A DNA stretch of 64,000 nucleotides from Centroberyx gerrardi (lineage: Eukaryota; Chordata; Actinopteri; Beryciformes; Berycidae). This document shows positions 49,301-62,129 of this stretch, piece after piece. The notes under the pieces were generated by a model. The model worked only from the letters and a program-made list of their open reading frames with translations. It had not been told where the DNA came from and did not search any database. The stretch spans positions 19,990,260 through 20,054,259 of the forward strand of contig NC_136005.1 of NCBI RefSeq assembly GCF_048128805.1, written 5' to 3'. The position numbers and the translations under genes were made by a program. How positions within the stretch are numbered: position 1 is the first letter of the stretch; every line of letters starts with the position of its first letter.

Positions 49301-49669
49301 GACACTGGCACTGGGGAGACTACACTCTTCAAGTGCACAGTGCCTTTCTCACTGGGATCTATGGCATGTGGAACCTGTATGTCTTCACCATCATCTTCCT
49401 CTACGCTCCCTCTCACAAGCACAACAGAAATAAGACAGGAGACAGACAGCAAACAGGTCTTTAATATTTCTACTCGACAACAAAGGAAATAGATATTAAC
49501 TTTGTAAACATGTTCAATTTGTTCCATCCCAGCAGATGTTTGACTAATGTCATGTTCACTATTGGTAGATGTGCTGGAGACGCCAGAAAGCCAGGAAACC
49601 CAGCTGACCTACTGTGAGCAGGGGCCAACAGAGAGCTACAGAATCACTGGGAAAGTGGCTGAGGAATAG
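46333..49669 (+). CDS. wls: Wntless (GPR177/Evi) family Wnt cargo receptor, complete, 12 exons, 537 aa
   Basis: WLS carries lipidated Wnt proteins from the ER/Golgi to the cell surface and is recycled by retromer. Exons: 46333-46438, 46694-46957, 47046-47170, 47276-47431, 47526-47662, 48201-48369, 48461-48558, 48644-48707, 48829-48972, 49074-49157, 49291-49456 and 49569-49669. Phases agree throughout; length 537 aa (human 541). It starts [19 protein letters not shown] with the first membrane span, then a lumenal domain ([38 protein letters not shown] with an N-glycosylation sequon). The seven-span core follows ([53 protein letters not shown]). The cytosolic YxxPhi endocytosis motif is kept as YKGI (YEGL in human), but the C-terminal ER-retrieval type KEAQE is changed to KVAEE. 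Several other differences suggest a diverged fish paralogue rather than the canonical copy. AATAAA-variant ATTAAA lies at 50075-50080. Confidence 0.92.
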
Positions 49670-50440
49670 GCAGACTCAGTTTTGGTTAGAAGACATGTTT
49701 TGTTGTGTTATTTCTTTATACTATTGCTGTTTCTGGACCTGACTTGTATTTGTTTACATAGTTATGATTCCAGAGTTTTTTTTTATGTACACCTACCTGA
49801 CTATATGAGCGTCTGAGAATCTAAAAAGGTTCTATTATCTTGTGCTCTGTTCTTACTACTTTTATATGGACAACATAAAAACAACAGGAATCAAAAGATG
49901 TGGTCAATCCATATATATTAATTCCTTGATTGTGTGTGAAATGAGGACCCCGCATTTTAATGCACTTAACTTGTATTAGATAGTTGTGATTCCACTGTTA
50001 TTTTTGCACATCATGTGAGCCTCTGATAATGATTGTCTTATATTGTCCTTTGATTCTCTTGTGCGGATAACTGCATTAAAAACACAGTTCATCAATCGTG
50101 TCACTCAAGCATCTACCTGATGTACTAAATCAACTGCTATGCTACAAGTGTTTGTTTTTTTTAGCCTAATTATATTCTCTGACCCAATTGGACACATGGC
50201 CATGTAAAGATTGTAAAAGCTATTATAGAAGTGTTTTTATTACATGTTATTATTACAACAGTTAAAGATATGACCACCTTTTTGGTACAGTGTTATCTTA
50301 AGACTCTGCATGCCTCAATCTTGGTCTCCACTACTACTCAACTCCCACTTTGGTCTTGGTTTTGACTTATATTTTGACTAAACCTGATCTTGATTTGTCA
50401 TGGATTTGCCTGAAGTGGTCCTGACCGTAGCCCTGGTTTG
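49670..50440. other. wls-like 3' UTR and flank
   Basis: AT-rich, with the poly(A)-type signal ATTAAA at 50075-50080. No further gene. Confidence 0.6.
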
Positions 50441-50517
50441 GGCTGCTTTTGGCTACATTCTGATGTATCTTCAACACTGACAGAAATAGAACTCAAGGTT
50501 AGAGAAACAAGGTATTT

Positions 50518-50556
50518 ATTTGAAGGTTGCTGGATCAAATCCCAGGTCAACACAAC
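50518..50556 (+). repeat. Possible tRNA-SINE fragment (B-box part)
   Basis: gaaggttgctggatcaaatcccag closely resembles the B-box region of tRNA-derived fish SINEs (ggttgctggttcaaatccc). No A-box head is found at the expected distance upstream, so this is a fragment or a chance match. Confidence 0.35.
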
Positions 50557-50759
50557 AACCCTTAAACCCTGCAAACTGTGTATCTGCAGAGCAAGTTGCC
50601 CACTCCATCAGATGGCAAACAATACTAAAAATTGCTCTCAATGTAGCCTATATAGGTCTATTAGAGATAACCGATATATTATGCAAATTTGTATGAGACT
50701 GCAAACTGCTGTAAACCAGACATGACATGAACAAGTCGCACTTGTTGGACTGCATGAAC

Positions 50760-51144
50760 TTGCATGAACTGATGAACGCGGACTACTGAACTGGTGAAGT
50801 TGAAAGACAGAGGGCGCCCTTGGTACTTCAAAAGAGGAGATGAAAGAAATTGCACAATCCCAGCCCAGCAGCTCGGCTCCCACCGCTCCATACCCGCAGA
50901 TGACTGGAGGGAGACGCTGTCCTGTCGGGTCTCCTCTCTCCTGTCACCCATGCTGCGAAGCGAAGCGCAATATCAGCGGAACTGAATTTACTTGAGCATC
51001 CTCATAAAACTTTTGTTACGACATAGAAGATCTCAGACCGCGCGACTCGGTTCTGAATCAAAGGCGTTCCATTGGGATTATTTTTTATGACACCTCGTTG
51101 AAAATAAACCCCAAAACTGATATCTCCGCTGGACCTGAAGCCAG
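50760..51144 (+). other. Candidate non-coding first exon and promoter of an unseen downstream gene
   Basis: A GC- and CpG-richer block (for example gcgaagcgaagcgcaatatc and accgcgcgactcgg) ends with ctggacctgaagccag followed by a perfect donor, gtgagt at 51145. No conserved coding start was recognised. It could be the 5' UTR exon of a gene whose coding exons lie beyond this window. Confidence 0.35.
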
Positions 51145-54100
51145 GTGAGTGGATGTGGATGCATGGAGTCTGTCAGACATACAGCTGCACAGAGATAATA
51201 TGAACACTCGTGTGATTTAACAGCCAGAATCTTTTCCTAACTCTCCTATAACATGACAGCGGCGGCATAGGTAGTGATGCTGTGGTTGAATTACCAGGCT
51301 GGTAAACTATGACCTCCAGTGTGTGATCACCACAACTCAAACAACCACCAGTGTAAACAAGAAGCAATTATATTAAGTGAGGAGAAAAACAGGAGGAAAC
51401 AGCAGGGTTACCATTGGGCATGGAGTATCATGGAGTTTTGAGAGGTTTATTCCAGACAGGGAAGCTCAGGGAATTTGATTAATTCTCTGTGAAATTCAGG
51501 GAATATCAGGGAATTTTATGAATTGGTCACTTCACAAGAATAAACCAGAATGTATTTTACAACTTGTTGGCACACATTCACTGCATTAGCTGTTTTTTCC
51601 CATGGTTTTCCCCACAGCAGGCCCAACAAATTGGGACCAGACTGTTTATACCTTTACAACTTTTTTTGAGCTGAAAAGCAACATTAACAAACCAGGAAGG
51701 AATACAATGTTTAGGTCATGGAAGTACTCCAATTTAGTTATGAAAAGTCATGGAAAAGTCATGGAATATTACATCAGGGCCACAGTGAGTATCCTGAAAT
51801 GGGATTATTTTTAATCAAATTAACTACATGGTCTATTGGATTATAAAAAATGAATGCATTTTGGAGCATGCATCTCCTATAATTTAAGGGTCATTAGGTT
51901 GGCACGTTCCTCATATTGGGTCACAAGGGAAAAGCTGAATACACTTGACTCTATATCCTACCATACAGCCTAGAAGGTGATGGGTTAGTATTCCTTTCTG
52001 TTTAACCCGAGTGGCTCCCTCAAGGTTGATCTTGGTCGTCTGTCTGTGCCTTCTTACCAGGAGATTGTACTTCACCTCCTTCAGTATGTCCCTATTATTT
52101 TACAAAGACACACAGAGGCTGTAAAGTAGGCCTGCTGGCTGGATTTGATCAAGGTACCAGTGTACAAATGCCCGAGAGAGCTACAGAAGTCTCTTTACTT
52201 TGTTAGTGGCATGTTGCTTATGGGAAATCGTGAACGTGACGGCTGGCTATTTCTTGACCAGTTCAAATCCAGTGTAGCAAAGTAGTTTAACCATACATGA
52301 TGATTTTACCTGAGATTATAAATTTAAGAGAGATAGTTAGTGTAGATCTGGAAAAATGGTGAACAATATTAAGTTTTCATTGAAGCAACTGGTCATTGTG
52401 GCACTGATGTACATCCAAATATTTTGTAGGAAGAACAAGTCAGTGTTTGCTGTGTATTCTCACATTTTCACATTTTCAATCTACATGAAACATGTAGTGA
52501 AAATGTTGAGTGAAAGTGTTAGTCAGATTTGTTTTTGTGGTAGTCTTGTCTTGATACCAACATACATATCTATATGTTAAAACATAAATGCACTTTTTAC
52601 AATCTTCTGTATGTAATGTATTCTACTGGAATGCACTGCTCAATGTCATTAATGAGTAGATAGGACCAACTTTTTGGTACAGTATCATCTCAATTAAGAC
52701 TGCATGCCTGAATCTTGGTCTTGACTATTACTCAACTTTGGTCTGGGTTTTAGCTCATTTTTGACTAAGCATGGCCCTGATTGTGCCAGACTAGATACAT
52801 AGCTGTTTAGAGAATGACATATACTTTTAAGAGTGTATTTTCTACAACCCTGAAGTGTGCAGGTTACAAGAAGTAAGTTAGTCTGTTCCTTATACTTTAT
52901 AGGGAACCTTATACAATATACTGTTTCCAACTATCCTCTGATGTATTGCCTTCTGCATATTATGGGGATTCTTGGTCAAATATCACACCTGCTCTAACAA
53001 AACTTAGGACTGATATCTTATTATAAGAGCATGTTTCAGAAAGAATCTCTCCTATATTCACTGAAGAAGTCATCAAATAAAACCTGCATCCACTGATATT
53101 TATCTAATATACTGATGAGTCATTTTATCATTGATCAGAAAATAGTGACTACCTGATTCATTTACTCAGCTCCTAGTTTTGGAGTTATTAATGTTTAAAG
53201 TAACACTTGGTTAAAGGACTGATTGGGCCCACTGTTCCTTTTTCAAGCTTCTGGCATCTCAGTCTGACACCACCTGAGTGGGTTCTTGGTGATGACGTGG
53301 GTTTGGTCATGTTGCCTGGTTACACTGTGCGGACCCTAGCGTGGTTTAATCTCGTGAGAGCGCGCCCCCCTTGCCCCCCCCCCCCCCCCATTCCTCGACT
53401 CAAATTCCACGCTCGGCCTCGGGGGAGCTTGTCTTTGCGTCACTGCTCTGGTCACAAAGCCCTGCAGAGAATCATTCTAGTCAACACATTCAAATTGCCA
53501 CCGTCGGCTTCAAGCCCTGTTATTCGATAGCAATATGAAGAAAACGTTCACTTGCTTTTGGAGCACATCAAAGCTCAGTCAGCCACCTCACTGGAGCGTA
53601 TCAAAGTGATGACGCTATTATGCTGCCGTTGGCTTGGAGTATGAGGGAAATATCAACGGCTGCAAGGCCAATGTTCTGTCACACATGAGAGGGCTACTTA
53701 GTGCACAAGGCCTTAATTGCTATGGCATAATCAATTGATGAAACGCTTTCACAATGGCCCCCGTGGGGTATGTTGGCTATTCCTCATAGATATTCCCTTT
53801 CCAAAATGACATTATCATTATTATAAGAAGAAAACAGAATAGGACAGTTTAACCTATACCTTTTCAAATTTTGATTAACTTCCAGTGTGGATGCAGCCCT
53901 AAGTATGGCTACTTGTAAACAATGACAAAAAGTCTTGCTTCATTATACAGTAGTGGCACCATGTTTTATGAAGTGGATTCAGCCTGTCTGTGGATCCTGA
54001 TGAGCCAAAACCATGAGGGTGGGTGGATGTGGAAGTGAGGGCATGCCCACATTTTTTTGTCTGGGGATCCGGAAGCAAAGGTCTGCCGGACAGGGGTGGG

Positions 54101-57100
54101 ATGCTGACGTCAAGGAGCTGAAATGTTGCCTTGACAACCGAGCAGCATAGATGGAATTAAGCCTCCATGTCTGTCCTCGTCCGTGTTATTGGGTTAGCAG
54201 ACTGCCACGCTCCGAACTGATGCATGATACTTACTGTCAGCCCCTTCGCTCCCACCGTCTCTGATTCAAAGTCGTCTGTCAAGATACTAATTACATAAAA
54301 GTTATAAATGTGAGCCACCTGTGTTGCAGTGATTTATCTCTAGATGGGTTCACAGAGAATTGATAGACAGCAATTGACTTCAAAACCAGCACTGTCGAAG
54401 AGGATGGCAGGCGACATTTTGATTTTGATAAACTCTAAATAAAGAGCCCTTTTCACTTTTTGGGTAATTTTTGTGAAAGGGTCATGTATATTTGGTGTTC
54501 TAGTGAAAAGCATCTAGTGAAAATGTCTTTCTGGCCATTGAATGTGGCTAGTCTTTTGGGAGTGGTACATGGGTAGAGGTAGAGAAAAAGGAGAGAGTGA
54601 TGGCAGCATGTTATTTTTGGAATGAGTCTTCCATGTGATTTATACGTCTGTGGTTACCGCTCACAATCTGTTACTTCTGAGTCCTAAGTCCTTTCCTTTG
54701 AGATTTTGAGTCAGTTAGCTTAGCTGTATTTGTCAGATTCAAATTCCAGTTGAAATCCAAACTAAATGAGGTAAAGTTGTCTTCATAGTCTTCAAGGCCC
54801 CCAAACAAGGTCACCTTACCCCTGCATTGGAGTATTATAATTGACCAGGAACGATCCCACAGTTGGGATTTTTAGCCTGGTATGTTCCTAGAGGTAGGGC
54901 TGCACATTGAATCATGTATACTAATTGTGCGTTGCAATTTTAGCTTCCACAATTAATAATTGTGTGGAATACTTACATACTGAAAATACTGAAAGATTTC
55001 ATTTTATTTAAAATGTCTGGTGTAATTGAAAATAGTCAAAATGGTAAAAATCATGATAAATAATCATGATTGCAATACCTAGCAAAATAATCAGGATTAT
55101 CAGTTTAGCCATAATTGCAGTTAAAATTGGTTTAAGCAGTGGAGCCTATTATTACATATATAGACAAGAAATTTTGTGGGAGCGGATCTAATGGGTGTGG
55201 GCAGTGGATTCAGCTCCTGGGCCACCAGTTGCCCTTCACTGAGCTAGATGTATTTATATACAGAGATGTATTTCTTTGAGAGTGTGTCAGTGCCCTTGTA
55301 AATATGAGCTCACCCATGCTTAACTGTTTATGTTTTGGTCAGGATCTATATCTATGTCTGCCTTTCTACTGTTACTTTGTAGGAGAGGAGAAAGTGCTGT
55401 TATGCTGCCTCAGCATTCCTCTTCCTGTCCCCTTGGCCCGATGTCCTTGTAGCCTGGGTCACTCCCTCCGCAGAATGACATCTGCGGAGGTACATCTGCC
55501 CATGTGCACTAGTGGCTGACACTAAACACTGGCTAGGTCACCCCGTGTATGATGGCACTGACAATGTGGAACCTGTCATATTGCTGTGCGAGGATATTTA
55601 TAGACATGTGCTTTGCGCGGCCCCACCTCTCCTCTGTGTGCTGTCAGAGCGCAGGGACACGACCTGCAGACTGCTGCTGGACTGTCACTGTTGCACATGC
55701 TCAGTCGAGGTCTCTGAGGTGCATCTCCCTGCTGCAGCTCTGAACTGTCCAGGGAACGAGGCTCCTAATAAAGCCATTATCATTAAATTTAATTACATGC
55801 CTCCCTCATCTCTACAGCAGTTGACTGGTTCCTGCATGGGAGGCTTGCGCTGATGTGTAATTGGTTTATTTGGTTGCCACATCTCTCTTAGTTTGTTTTA
55901 GATAGTGCCTATCTAAAACATGTAATATATTAGGATGTAATTAATAAACTACTATGAAGCAGAACCACTTGAAAATGTGGCTCTGCTCAGATGACAACAG
56001 CCATATTGTCCCAATTGTCTGTTACCTGAGAGGAGAGGTGCTATTGCCTTGATGACACAAGAGCTACTGGGGCTTTGGATAAGTATGTGTTATGCAACAC
56101 ATTCGTACCAGGAGATTTGTAAATGCTCATTCTGTAAAGTTACATAATGATGCCTAAGTCTTTATTATATGGAGTTTAGCTGCCATATGGCTGCACTGCT
56201 GTTTATACAGACATGAGACCCAACATTCCCCACCAACACTGGACTGAACCTACTGTATGGCAAATTATCAGCTGGACAAGGAAGTAACAGGTTGCCTAGC
56301 AACTGGAAGACACAGCAGGTAATAAAACATCTTTGGTTTCGGCATTGTACAATAACAGACCTCTTACTGTTGGTATAATAAATAAAACAGTTATTCTTAG
56401 TTATTCTTATGTCTTTTATTATACTGTAAGTGCAAAGGTTTTGATTAGGATGACAAAATCCCATTTCATTTTCAAAACAATTAACAAATTTCTCCTCACT
56501 TCCAGTTCTATTCATAGGCACACACAGCTCTGCTTTGTACATTGAAATAGTGAAGACATGCCATAGTTTCCTTCCATCGTTACACACGCACACAGTCCAG
56601 GCTGTTGTTTACTGTAAACATGACCCACAGAGCTCCTCTCTGTCCTCATCCAGCACAATCATACTTTAACTTGCTTTGAGACCTGTAGGCTAGGATGTGG
56701 AATAAATGTGAGATGTCTGAGGATAACTCAAAGTAAAAAGAGCTTTCTTTAATTGAATTAAATTGTTTACAGTGATGACACGAAACAGAAAACATACACG
56801 CTTATTTATTTTCAAGAAGCTCTCAAGTCCCAATCCAGAATGGTTTTGACAATATCAGTTTTGTATTTTGAAATGTGGATGGAAAAAACAGCTAATTTTT
56901 GCAACTTAATGAACCTTAACACAAAATAAAGGTGTAGGTGTATTTTATGTCAAAGTTAGCAAACATCACATCTTCAAAATGCATTATAAATTCATTCTCA
57001 TTTAAGAATAATAATTAAAAAAAAATCGTATCTCAATTTTAGTTCAATGTTTGTTTAAGAAAAAGAGAGATTTGAACAAAAGAACAAAAGAAACTCCTTT

Positions 57101-58608
57101 GAGGGTGAAACATGAGTGCTGCATTTGGACTGTCTGCTCTCTAGTTCAGACTCAGTATTTTGAAAATGGATTAGAGTCGGGTGCTCTGTCTCAGTTCTCC
57201 ATGACGAGTTCCCTGTCTGTTGCCAGGCAATCCACAAAAATCCACATATGACCCCTGTCGTCAAAGTGAAGTAGCCTGGCTTTGTCATCACTTATTTTAC
57301 ACGCTCACCAAGTTTTCTGTCACTATAATTCAACACACATCTCCCTGGAACAACTCTTGCCTTGCCCAAACATCATTGTTCCCATTCAGCACCTTTTAAA
57401 CCAAATGTTCATAAATGAGAACTTGTACTGCTGATGTTTTTTTGCCTTGCTGTCACTCACTCTTCTGCTTATATAAGTCACTATTCAGGCTAATTGGCAT
57501 CCCGTTTCTTGACCTACTCTTCCTAGACCAAGGCCTTAGTCCCTCTGGAAGCTCACTCTGAATTTTGTGTTTAGTTGACTTACTCTGATGCTCAGACAGT
57601 GCCACATGTTGCAGTGTAGATGAGAGTTGTTTCAAAGACATTATACCAATACCATGTAGTAACATGCAGCTCATTAAGCAGTCACTTTGATTTATGTATT
57701 TCTAAGAATGTGCTCGTATGTATCCTGTGCCTTGTGTGCATCACTGTTAGAGAGGCTATATGGATTACTTATATATGTCTGTGAAGTTTTGCATTAGAGT
57801 GAAGTAACAGGTTCCCAGTAGGCCTGCTCATTTAAGCTTATTCAACTGAAATTGCTGGACTAAAAGTGCTAAACAGACTGATTATGTGCTATGTGTGGAA
57901 GAGGATTGGTGTTGTCTATGTTAAGCAGATCTATGTGGGTACAAATACGGCCTCCACTGGGGAAGAAAGCTTTCCTACTGTGAGTTGATATAAAAAGTAT
58001 AGGCCTACAGCCACACAGAGAGCTCTTAGACCAAAAGACTAGCCATCTGACTGGTTTCACTGGAATGTGGTGAAGAATGCTGGGAGTCTGACGAACCAGC
58101 TGACTGGCAACGATGGCAAGCAGAGGCCAGGATGTCCACACCCACAATACAGTCCAGTCTGCCGGCACTCAATATCTCCCCTGAATGATGAAGAAAGGCT
58201 GAAACTTAATGTGCCAGATTTGGTGATAGTGAATTGGCATTCATCGCACACATTACGCTGGCTGTGGGAACTTACACTTGCAGGCTTTTGTTTGCCCTCT
58301 GCTGGGAGGAATAATCAGCTTTCACTCTGTCCGAAGCCCCGGTCTACACAAGGTCTAACCCTTTCCTGTATTCACACAAATCAATCAGTATTTTGTCAGC
58401 TGTTACTGGTGAGATTAAAGATCAAAATGTCTTGAATGCTGATGGATCAACTGTGCTGTGTGTGCTACGCTCACCACCCTTTCCACGTCCGTGCTCACTG
58501 GCAAATCTGGCTCCACAGCCTTGAAGAACCCATTCAGTCTGATTATTTGGTTGGCTGTAGTGGGTATTTAGTGCATTTAAACACATTTCCTTTTCCATTT
58601 ACTTTCCA
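51145..58608. other. Long non-coding stretch, possibly intron or gene desert
   Basis: I found no exon with family resemblance on either strand. A C-run lies at 53374-53389. A full CRE palindrome (tgacgtca) is at 54105-54112, near GC-richer sequence at 54060-54200. Otherwise the DNA is AT-rich and featureless to inspection. If the 51.1 kb block is a first exon, this would be its intron. Confidence 0.5.
53374..53389 (+). repeat. Poly-C run
   Basis: Sixteen consecutive C bases within a C-rich neighbourhood. Confidence 0.9.
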
Positions 58609-58610
58609 GA

Positions 58611-58674
58611 TTTATGCTGCTCACACAGACTGGGACCTTCGATACATGCTCTCTGAAATCTCTTCTCACAAAGG
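58611..58674 (+). other. Exon-like block of unknown identity
   Basis: A polypyrimidine tract and acceptor (tttactttccag, ending 58610) precede 64 bases open in two frames, followed by a donor (gtcagt at 58675). One frame reads IYAAHTDWDLRYMLSEISSH, the other FMLLTQTGTFDTCSLKSLL. I do not recognise either. A lone exon without neighbours may be chance. Confidence 0.25.
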
Positions 58675-60166
58675 TCAGTGTGACTATCTGGTAGACTGGC
58701 TCGCTTTGGAGTCAACTGTTGCAGCTAGTGTCCCCAGCCCATACTGTAATTGAGAGAAGGAGTAATCAAGTTACAAACATTGCTTCACCAGTCTATCCAT
58801 TATTAATCAGACCCATTCCCCATAAGTCTTTCATATCTCTTGCCAGACTTCACTGAACTGCCAGTGAGGTGCTGCCCTCTGGTGGTGAAAATGGAATTCA
58901 CAATAGAGCCGTAAATGGCACCAAGCAGGGCATAAAATGAACAGCCTCCAGCACCCAACAGTAAATTTTGACTGTGACTGGTAAATTTGTCCACTCCTGG
59001 CAGGCAGGCAATCCTCCAACCAACTCATGTGGAGTCTTTTATTTATTTTAAAAATTAAATTGACGCACAGTGCAAATGAGAAATCTGTGCATTGGAAGAA
59101 GAGAGTATCACTGTGTTTATTACTTGTGTCCTATGATAACCTTGCCTTAATAGGATTTCATAACTCAGAGGGTTGTTCATCATGTTTCTTTCCATTAGAT
59201 GCTATCAGATTTAGTATCTGTTTTTTAGTATCCATTGAGTGGTGCTGTACCAGGGAACAGCCACAAAAATCACCTTATCTGATGAAAATTCAAAGCTCAG
59301 TGGCGTCAGGAGTCTGAAAAGTGTGTCACAGTGTTTCCTCCGAAATGCATTAGAAGAAGTGGTGGGTGAGTCATTTTGGCTTTGGTCCAACGTCCCTCAC
59401 AGTTTTGGTTGTAGAACGCCTTCACAATTTTGGTTCTAGTGCATGTTGTTGCACGAAAACTGCTTTAAGATTTTTATTGCTTTTTAATTTACATTTTTTC
59501 TCATGGATTGTTGGCAGTTTCCTTGTTGTGGAAGCCCACCATACAATATAGGGGAATGCAGGGGAAAGACTGGTATCATAATTTGATCTCCGAGGCAGAG
59601 GCTCCACTCACATCAGATGCTGGATTATGACAAAAGCTTTAGTTTGAATGTTCTATAAAATTTCATAGGTTTTTCATGGCTTTTAAAGTTCATTTTCAGA
59701 TAAGCTGGAAGCCTGTTGCAGTGTTCATGAGGCATTAAAGAGATGCCAACTATCTCATGGAAAAACATGCTGTCCAAATGTCTGAGCTAAGAACTCCTAT
59801 TCTACAGAGTTAATACCATTTGACCCACATGTCAAACATTGAAAAATTGTCCTTTGAATGATTCTAGGATCGCCTGGATTGTTGTCAATCAAGGAAGATA
59901 TGAGTGGTAAACTACATGTTGGAGCACATTGTTTGACGTTTTTGATGTGACCCCTCTTACATTATTGTGTTGATTAATTATGATTAATCAATTAATCAGT
60001 GTGGTTTACCAAACCTTTTTTACAGTTAACAAGCAGCATCTGAAGAACTAGGGTGGGGTTTATTATTAACAGATGAAGTCACTGATGATGCTGACGATTA
60101 GTAGCAGACTTAGCAGACTCCCGTGTCCTGTGAAAAAATGTTCCTCCACATGGTGGCAGCATCAGG

Positions 60167-60198
60167 CAGCATCAGGCAGCATCAGGCAGGACATTACC
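60167..60198 (+). repeat. Three tandem copies of a ten-base gcatcaggca unit
   Basis: Three exact head-to-tail copies; no coding context. Confidence 0.85.
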
Positions 60199-60800
60199 TC
60201 TACCCCAGGTTGAAGAAACCCATTCTACAATGTGCTGCACATCTGTGCTAAGTGACTTACAAATTACTAACTATGATGTATTATCCAAATCCTCTCTCTT
60301 TGTCCTTCTTTGGTCATATTTTGTGAATCTGTGGTTTAAAACACTCATAAGCAAGACCCAATTATGCGACTTTATGTGACTCAATTGTGTAATATTTGCT
60401 CCTTTTTGCAGTTTGGTCAGGATTTAATTTATTGAAAAGATGTGAGATGAGAGCCTAAATACCTGATGATAATATGCATTTTAAGAGGTTTACAAAACAG
60501 TCTAGTGGATTAGACTAAGCTCTCTTAGACAGAAGAGTTGTCGTGGCCCATGCCACTCACAGCAAAATGACTCATCATTGCAATGTAGTTTCTAAAATAA
60601 ACACAAAGGTACAGTATACAAATGGTAAACTGGCTTGTACAAAGCCTGGGTCTTGACCCAAAGTTTAAAAAAAGTTCAAGATTATTTGAAAGAGGCTGAT
60701 ATCAAAGGTTATTGACTACCTTTCCAAGCTGCTGCAGTATAAGATCTGAATATCTGAATAAAATACTATGTCATTAGTAGATCAGGAACTTTACAACATG

Positions 60801-60833
60801 CTAACCCTAACCCTAACCCTAACCCTAACCCTA
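60801..60833 (+). repeat. Interstitial telomeric repeat (CCCTAA)5
   Basis: Five uninterrupted copies of the vertebrate telomere hexamer (TTAGGG on the minus strand) in non-coding DNA. A much shorter two-copy match occurs near 27430. Confidence 0.95.
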
Positions 60834-62085
60834 TATAGTAACCTGTCAAATCAGTTTTAGGTCAGAAGGCAAGTTATTTTGAAAGCGTTCCCAGATAAAC
60901 TGCTGCTTTAGGGGAATATGGAGTTCCTGAACATCACTAGTAATTAAATGTGAGAGTGAAAAAGCGACACAGTGGAGATGGGCAGGTGTTAAACAAAGGC
61001 TCTTCTTTTCCCACTGGGCAGGTGTGATGCTAATTGGCTGCAGGGCTTCAATCTCTTCTGCCCTGCTGGCAGAAACAGACACTCGCTCTCTGTTAGTGGA
61101 CTCAACACTAATATCACTGTTGTGTTATTAGCCGGTAGTTTGTGATTACCGCAAGGAAGAAACAATTCTCTTTGTCTGTAAAGACATGTGAGCGTAGTAT
61201 TTTTTTTTGTTGTCATTTTTACTGTAAGGTATTCTCTCATGTAAATCAGTAGCCAATTCCATTGTGCAGCCATGGTGTGGCTTTCTGTAAGAAACTCCCA
61301 TTTTCTAGGGAAATGGTTGATCTTCCCGACTATCTCCTGCATTTCTAAACACCTGATTGTTGGGATTTGTTACATAACGGCGTGGCTTCTGTGAGAATAC
61401 TTACTGAAGACACTAGACCATGGTGTAAGTGTCAGGGTGAATGAAGGTTTTGGCTAGGATAATGCAACATGAGCTTTTGAGTGCCTGGGTGTGTGTTTAT
61501 TGATGGGCTCCATGTGTAGGAAGGGATTTTTATATATTTACTGGATTGTTGTCCTCTAGGGAGATGTAGGTCTCCTTAGGCATGTCCTCCATCCTGTTGT
61601 ATAAGCAGCTGCTCATATATGGGCATCTTCCTCCTTCTGCTCTGTTGGCTTGGTTCCACTGCATCCGCTTCCTGAACACACACACGCACACATACACACT
61701 CCCACTCATGTTGGTTAGCTATGGGTACAGGCAGGAGTGGCTGTCCCCAGTGCAGGAAGTGATGTGGTTAATACTCATTTGATCACTAGTTCTGATGTCT
61801 TGCATGCATGACCATGAGCCAGAGTTGGCTGTGCACTTATGCTTTGTTTTTTTTCCCTGTTTTTTGGTGGTGCAGTTTACTACTGTAACCATATGTTGCA
61901 CTTGATGCAAATACCTCCAATGTCTGCACATGCAGCTGTGTATGTTCCTCGTACCACATGTCAAGCTTCTCTTTTCCTTGGAAACAGAGGAAAAAACCTG
62001 TCTTCATCTGTAAGAGATAGCTTAGAATTGAATGCACTCTAGTAGCCCAAGCAGCCCGCAAGCAGTGGCGCTTTTGTTGTTGTGT

Positions 62086-62090
<5 letters not shown>

Positions 62091-62127
<37 letters not shown>
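62091..62127 (+). repeat. (CA)n microsatellite
   Basis: About 18 CA units, uninterrupted. Confidence 0.95.

Positions 62128-62129
<2 letters not shown>

Noticed and set aside
54105-54112. Perfect CRE palindrome tgacgtca
   Set aside because: A single eight-base site with no nearby transcription start; not reported as a regulatory feature.
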